Assembly: GCA_020216575.1 (NCBI GenBank)
Contig: JAIUYC010000128.1
Coordinates: forward strand, 1 to 8,043
Direction of reading: 5' to 3'
Origin: Coleofasciculus sp. S288
GTDB taxonomy: Bacteria > Cyanobacteriota > Cyanobacteriia > Cyanobacteriales > Coleofasciculaceae
DNA length: 8,043 nt
In this document: in pieces, positions 6,235 through 8,043 of the stretch
Numbering within the stretch: the first letter of the stretch is position 1
Layout of the letters: each line of letters begins with the position of its first letter
Program-made: the position numbers and the translations under genes
The notes under the pieces: model-generated
The model's input: only the letters and a program-made list of their open reading frames with translations
Database searches by the model: none
What the model was told of the DNA's origin: nothing

Positions 6235-6749
6235 GCTTTGTCGGTGTTCATTCACAGGTTCTATCACCACAAAAGTTGATACAAGTTTTAGAAAAGCTGG
6301 AAACATCTGCTAAACCTAGCTATTATTTTCTCCGTTGGTCGCACCGGGTTAGTGGCTTTTGGCAGCGACGCTTTGAGAAGTTTCCATCTCTAGCAGAAGA
6401 TATTGGCGATCGCATAAATTTTAATCAAATAGAAGCAGCATTCCCCAGTCCTGAAGGGCAGATGTTCAACAACCAGCTTGAACTGCGCTGGAAAAAGAAG
6501 CAAGCAAACTACGAAGTCTTACTTTTGAGCGCGACTGGCTCTCAGAAAGACTATCCAGGGTTTCAGCTAGTAGGAAATGACTGGACAGTGGTTAATCGTA
6601 ATGCTCATCTCTATGCTTCTGGGCCAACTCAAACTGAAACCCGTTTCCCCAAAAAATTTGACCACCAGGACATCAAAGTAGCCCAACGCTACTTTATGGA
6701 TTCTCAAACCGCAACGGTACACTTTGTCGCCCTCACTCTCCAGCAGTAA
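6231..6749 (+). CDS. csx19: Probable Csx19 (TIGR03984-like) type III-D accessory subunit
   Basis: The protein has 172 residues with no membrane segment or signal peptide. The middle has MFNNQLELRWKKK (78-90) followed by YEVLLLS (94-100), which resembles the G..FN..E.RW pattern I associate with Csx19, a small subunit found only with III-D complexes. Later come DWTVVNRNAHLYASG (117-131) and TRFPKKFDH (137-145), similar to the family's C-terminal segment, and a closing strand TVHFVALTL (162-170). In characterised III-D-type complexes Csx19 is a structural partner of Cas7 subunits. It is sandwiched between two Cas7 genes, overlapping the first by ATGA and leaving 2 nt before the second, which fits a stoichiometric subunit. 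The motif match is from memory, so the name is tentative; without it this would be a hypothetical type III protein. Confidence 0.55.
   Translation: MSFVGVHSQVLSPQKLIQVLEKLETSAKPSYYFLRWSHRVSGFWQRRFEKFPSLAEDIGDRINFNQIEAAFPSPEGQMFNNQLELRWKKKQANYEVLLLSATGSQKDYPGFQLVGNDWTVVNRNAHLYASGPTQTETRFPKKFDHQDIKVAQRYFMDSQTATVHFVALTLQQ
6406..6413. repeat. HIP1 octamer
   Basis: A perfect GCGATCGC across codons 59-61 (Gly-Asp-Arg) of the Csx19-like gene. Confidence 0.9.
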
Positions 6750-6751
6750 AA

Positions 6752-7813
6752 ATGACTAGGACTCCCCCGCCAAAACGCCGACAACCTACACCACCAAGTC
6801 CTCCTCGTTCAGGAAGTTCTTCAGATGGAACGGCTGTTCCTAAACCCTATGAATTGATTCCTTTTCCGAAGGAAAAACCTAAGTTGCAGCGTCCGGCTGG
6901 ACATCACAAGTTTCACGCTGACCGTCTACATGGAACCCTGTTTCTCACTCTGAAAGTACAGACATCTCTGCACGTTTCAACTGGCGTAGTTGTCATGGGT
7001 AGCGACATCGGTAGTCGAGTTCCCCTAATTAAAACAATGGTGCAAGGGGTTGACCAGAAACTATCAATTCAAGGCAGTTCTTTGAAAGGTTGTATTAGGT
7101 CTGTGTACGAGGCAATTACCAACAGTACTTTAGCCGTTATTACCTCGAAATATAGAGAAAAGATACCGCGAGAACGCTTGCCTTGCAGAAACAAAGAAGA
7201 ACTCTGTCCAGCCAGTCAAGTATTTGGTGCTTTAGATTGGCAGGGGCTGATTGATTTCAGCGATGCTAAGTGTGAAAGTGCCAGCTTCACTACAGGATTT
7301 ATGCCTTCGCTGTATGCTCCTCGTCCACAGCGACAAGCCTATTACACCAGAGGCATGGTTGCTGGACGTAAGTTTTACTACCACACAGTCAGGGCAATTG
7401 ATAAAGGTCAAAATCAAGGAATTGCAGTTCAGCAAGCTAGCAAAGAATACACCTTTACCACTCAAGTACACTTCAAGAATCTGAAGCAAGCAGAACTAGG
7501 CACTCTCTTGATTGTGTTGGGTCAAGACTCAAAATATCCGATCGCTCTCAAAGTTGGCGGTGGTAAGCCAATTGGTATGGGAACGATGACGGTAACAGTG
7601 AGGAAAATCGAACAGGCTGAAAATTTGCGCGATCGCTATTCCTCTTACACTCTCCCGGAATCTGCCCGACTGACTGGAGAACGTTTGCAACAATTCATGC
7701 AGAGGAATATTCAAGCTGCCCACTCTAGCTTGGTTGAGGCGACTCAGTTGCAGCAACTGACTGAAGTGCTGCGCTACCCCACAGACCGTGAACCTCCGAC
7801 TGGAATGTACTAA
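6752..7813 (+). CDS. Cas7-like RAMP subunit with proline-rich N-terminus, catalytic Asp apparently missing
   Basis: The protein has 353 residues. Residues 1-39 hold about a dozen prolines plus Ser/Arg/Lys and look disordered. The RAMP fold begins near 59 (LHGTLFLTLKVQTSLHVSTG). SRVPLIK (88-94) aligns with the SDLPVIK motif of the Csm3-like neighbour, so Arg89 replaces the catalytic Asp; Asp85 is nearby. IQGSSLKGCIRSVYEAI (106-122) is the conserved helix. LPCRNKEELCPASQVFG (143-159) is the Cys-containing segment before the FG motif found in many RAMPs, with Cys145 and Cys152 as possible metal ligands. DWQGLIDFSDA follows, and VGGGKPIGMG (268-277) is the glycine loop. A helical tail rich in Gln and Arg ends at TGMY. 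There is no Shine-Dalgarno site; the gene starts 2 nt after the previous stop, so reinitiation is likely. It may be a terminal or non-cutting backbone subunit. Confidence 0.82.
   Translation: MTRTPPPKRRQPTPPSPPRSGSSSDGTAVPKPYELIPFPKEKPKLQRPAGHHKFHADRLHGTLFLTLKVQTSLHVSTGVVVMGSDIGSRVPLIKTMVQGVDQKLSIQGSSLKGCIRSVYEAITNSTLAVITSKYREKIPRERLPCRNKEELCPASQVFGALDWQGLIDFSDAKCESASFTTGFMPSLYAPRPQRQAYYTRGMVAGRKFYYHTVRAIDKGQNQGIAVQQASKEYTFTTQVHFKNLKQAELGTLLIVLGQDSKYPIALKVGGGKPIGMGTMTVTVRKIEQAENLRDRYSSYTLPESARLTGERLQQFMQRNIQAAHSSLVEATQLQQLTEVLRYPTDREPPTGMY
7629..7636. repeat. HIP1 octamer
   Basis: A perfect GCGATCGC in codons 293-295 (Arg-Asp-Arg) of the last Cas7-like gene. Confidence 0.9.
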
Positions 7814-7818
7814 ACTAC

Positions 7819-8043
7819 ATGGCATACAAAGTCGAGTACACTGATGAGTTCGAGCAGTGGTGGGTAACACTTGATGAAGCAACGCAAGACTCCATTGATG
7901 AGGCGGTAGAGTTACTCGAACAAAGGGGTCCAAATCTTCCCTTTCCTTATAGTTCAGGTGTTAAGGGTTCTCGCCACCAGCGTATGCGAGAACTTCGGGT
8001 ACAACATAAAGGAGAGCCGTATCGGATTTTGTACGCCTTCGAT
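7819..8043 (+). CDS. HigB/RelE-family toxin (Gp49-like), N-terminal part
   Basis: The frame is open from ATG 7819 to the right edge, giving the first 75 residues. The start MAYKVEYTDEFEQWW (1-15), the helix ending ELLEQRGPNLPFPYSSGVKG (31-50), and RHQRMRELRVQHKGEPYRILYAFD (52-75) match the widespread HigB/RelE toxins, in which the Arg-rich strands after the helical hairpin bind ribosome and mRNA. The remaining strand and helix, and usually an XRE-type antitoxin gene, would lie beyond the window. It begins 5 nt after the last Cas7 gene with no visible Shine-Dalgarno site, so it is probably translated by readthrough coupling. It may be an ordinary toxin-antitoxin pair placed at the end of the operon, or a guard that depends on operon expression; the sequence cannot tell. 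Confidence 0.88.
   Translation, partial: MAYKVEYTDEFEQWWVTLDEATQDSIDEAVELLEQRGPNLPFPYSSGVKGSRHQRMRELRVQHKGEPYRILYAFD

Noticed and set aside
7529..7933. 134-codon minus-strand open frame
   Set aside because: It is antisense to the well-supported Cas7 and HigB genes, has low-complexity content and shows no recognisable domain.
1..8043. CRISPR array within the window
   Set aside because: No regularly spaced direct repeats of 25-40 bases were seen; non-coding gaps are all shorter than about 55 nt.

Overview
The window comes from a cyanobacterium. It carries five perfect copies of the cyanobacterial HIP1 octamer GCGATCGC in 8 kb, a Uma2-type gene of the kind abundant in cyanobacterial genomes, moderate to low G+C, and a gene set typical of cyanobacterial type III CRISPR-Cas loci. 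I cannot name the species. All eleven genes, two of them cut by the window edges, lie on the + strand. Gaps range from none (ATGA stop/start overlaps) to about 50 nt, so they look like one long operon. No CRISPR repeats, tRNA, rRNA or transposase are visible.

The core is the backbone of a type III-D effector complex. From the left: the C-terminal end of a Cas7-like RAMP (3-278), a two-RAMP-fold Csx10/Cas5-like subunit (275-1519) and a small Cas11 (Csm2/all1473-like) subunit (1516-1932). These three are joined by ATGA overlaps. Further right are three more Cas7-like RAMPs (3733-4602, 5260-6234, 6752-7813) and a probable Csx19 (6231-6749). Cas7 subunits line crRNA and cut target RNA, Csx10 caps the crRNA end, and Cas11 lines the inner face. 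Cas10 (the cyclic-oligoadenylate synthase), Cas6, adaptation genes and the array are not in this window.

Accessory genes are interleaved with the backbone. At 1956-3089 is a CARF protein of the APE2256/ring-nuclease type whose C-terminus looks like a RelE ribonuclease, resembling the CARF-RelE effector Cami1. At 3143-3712 is a Uma2-family putative PD-(D/E)XK endonuclease. At 4610-5230 is a stand-alone protein with a recognisable PD-(D/E)XK-like core. At 7819-8043 is the N-terminal part of a HigB/RelE-type toxin directly after the last Cas7 gene.

A working model, which is inference: target RNA binding by the crRNA-guided III-D complex triggers cyclic oligoadenylate synthesis by a Cas10 encoded outside the window. 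The CARF-RelE protein senses the signal, cuts translating mRNA, and may also degrade the signal through conserved Ser/Lys residues. The two PD-(D/E)XK proteins have no visible sensor domain, and their connection to the system is the least understood part of the window.
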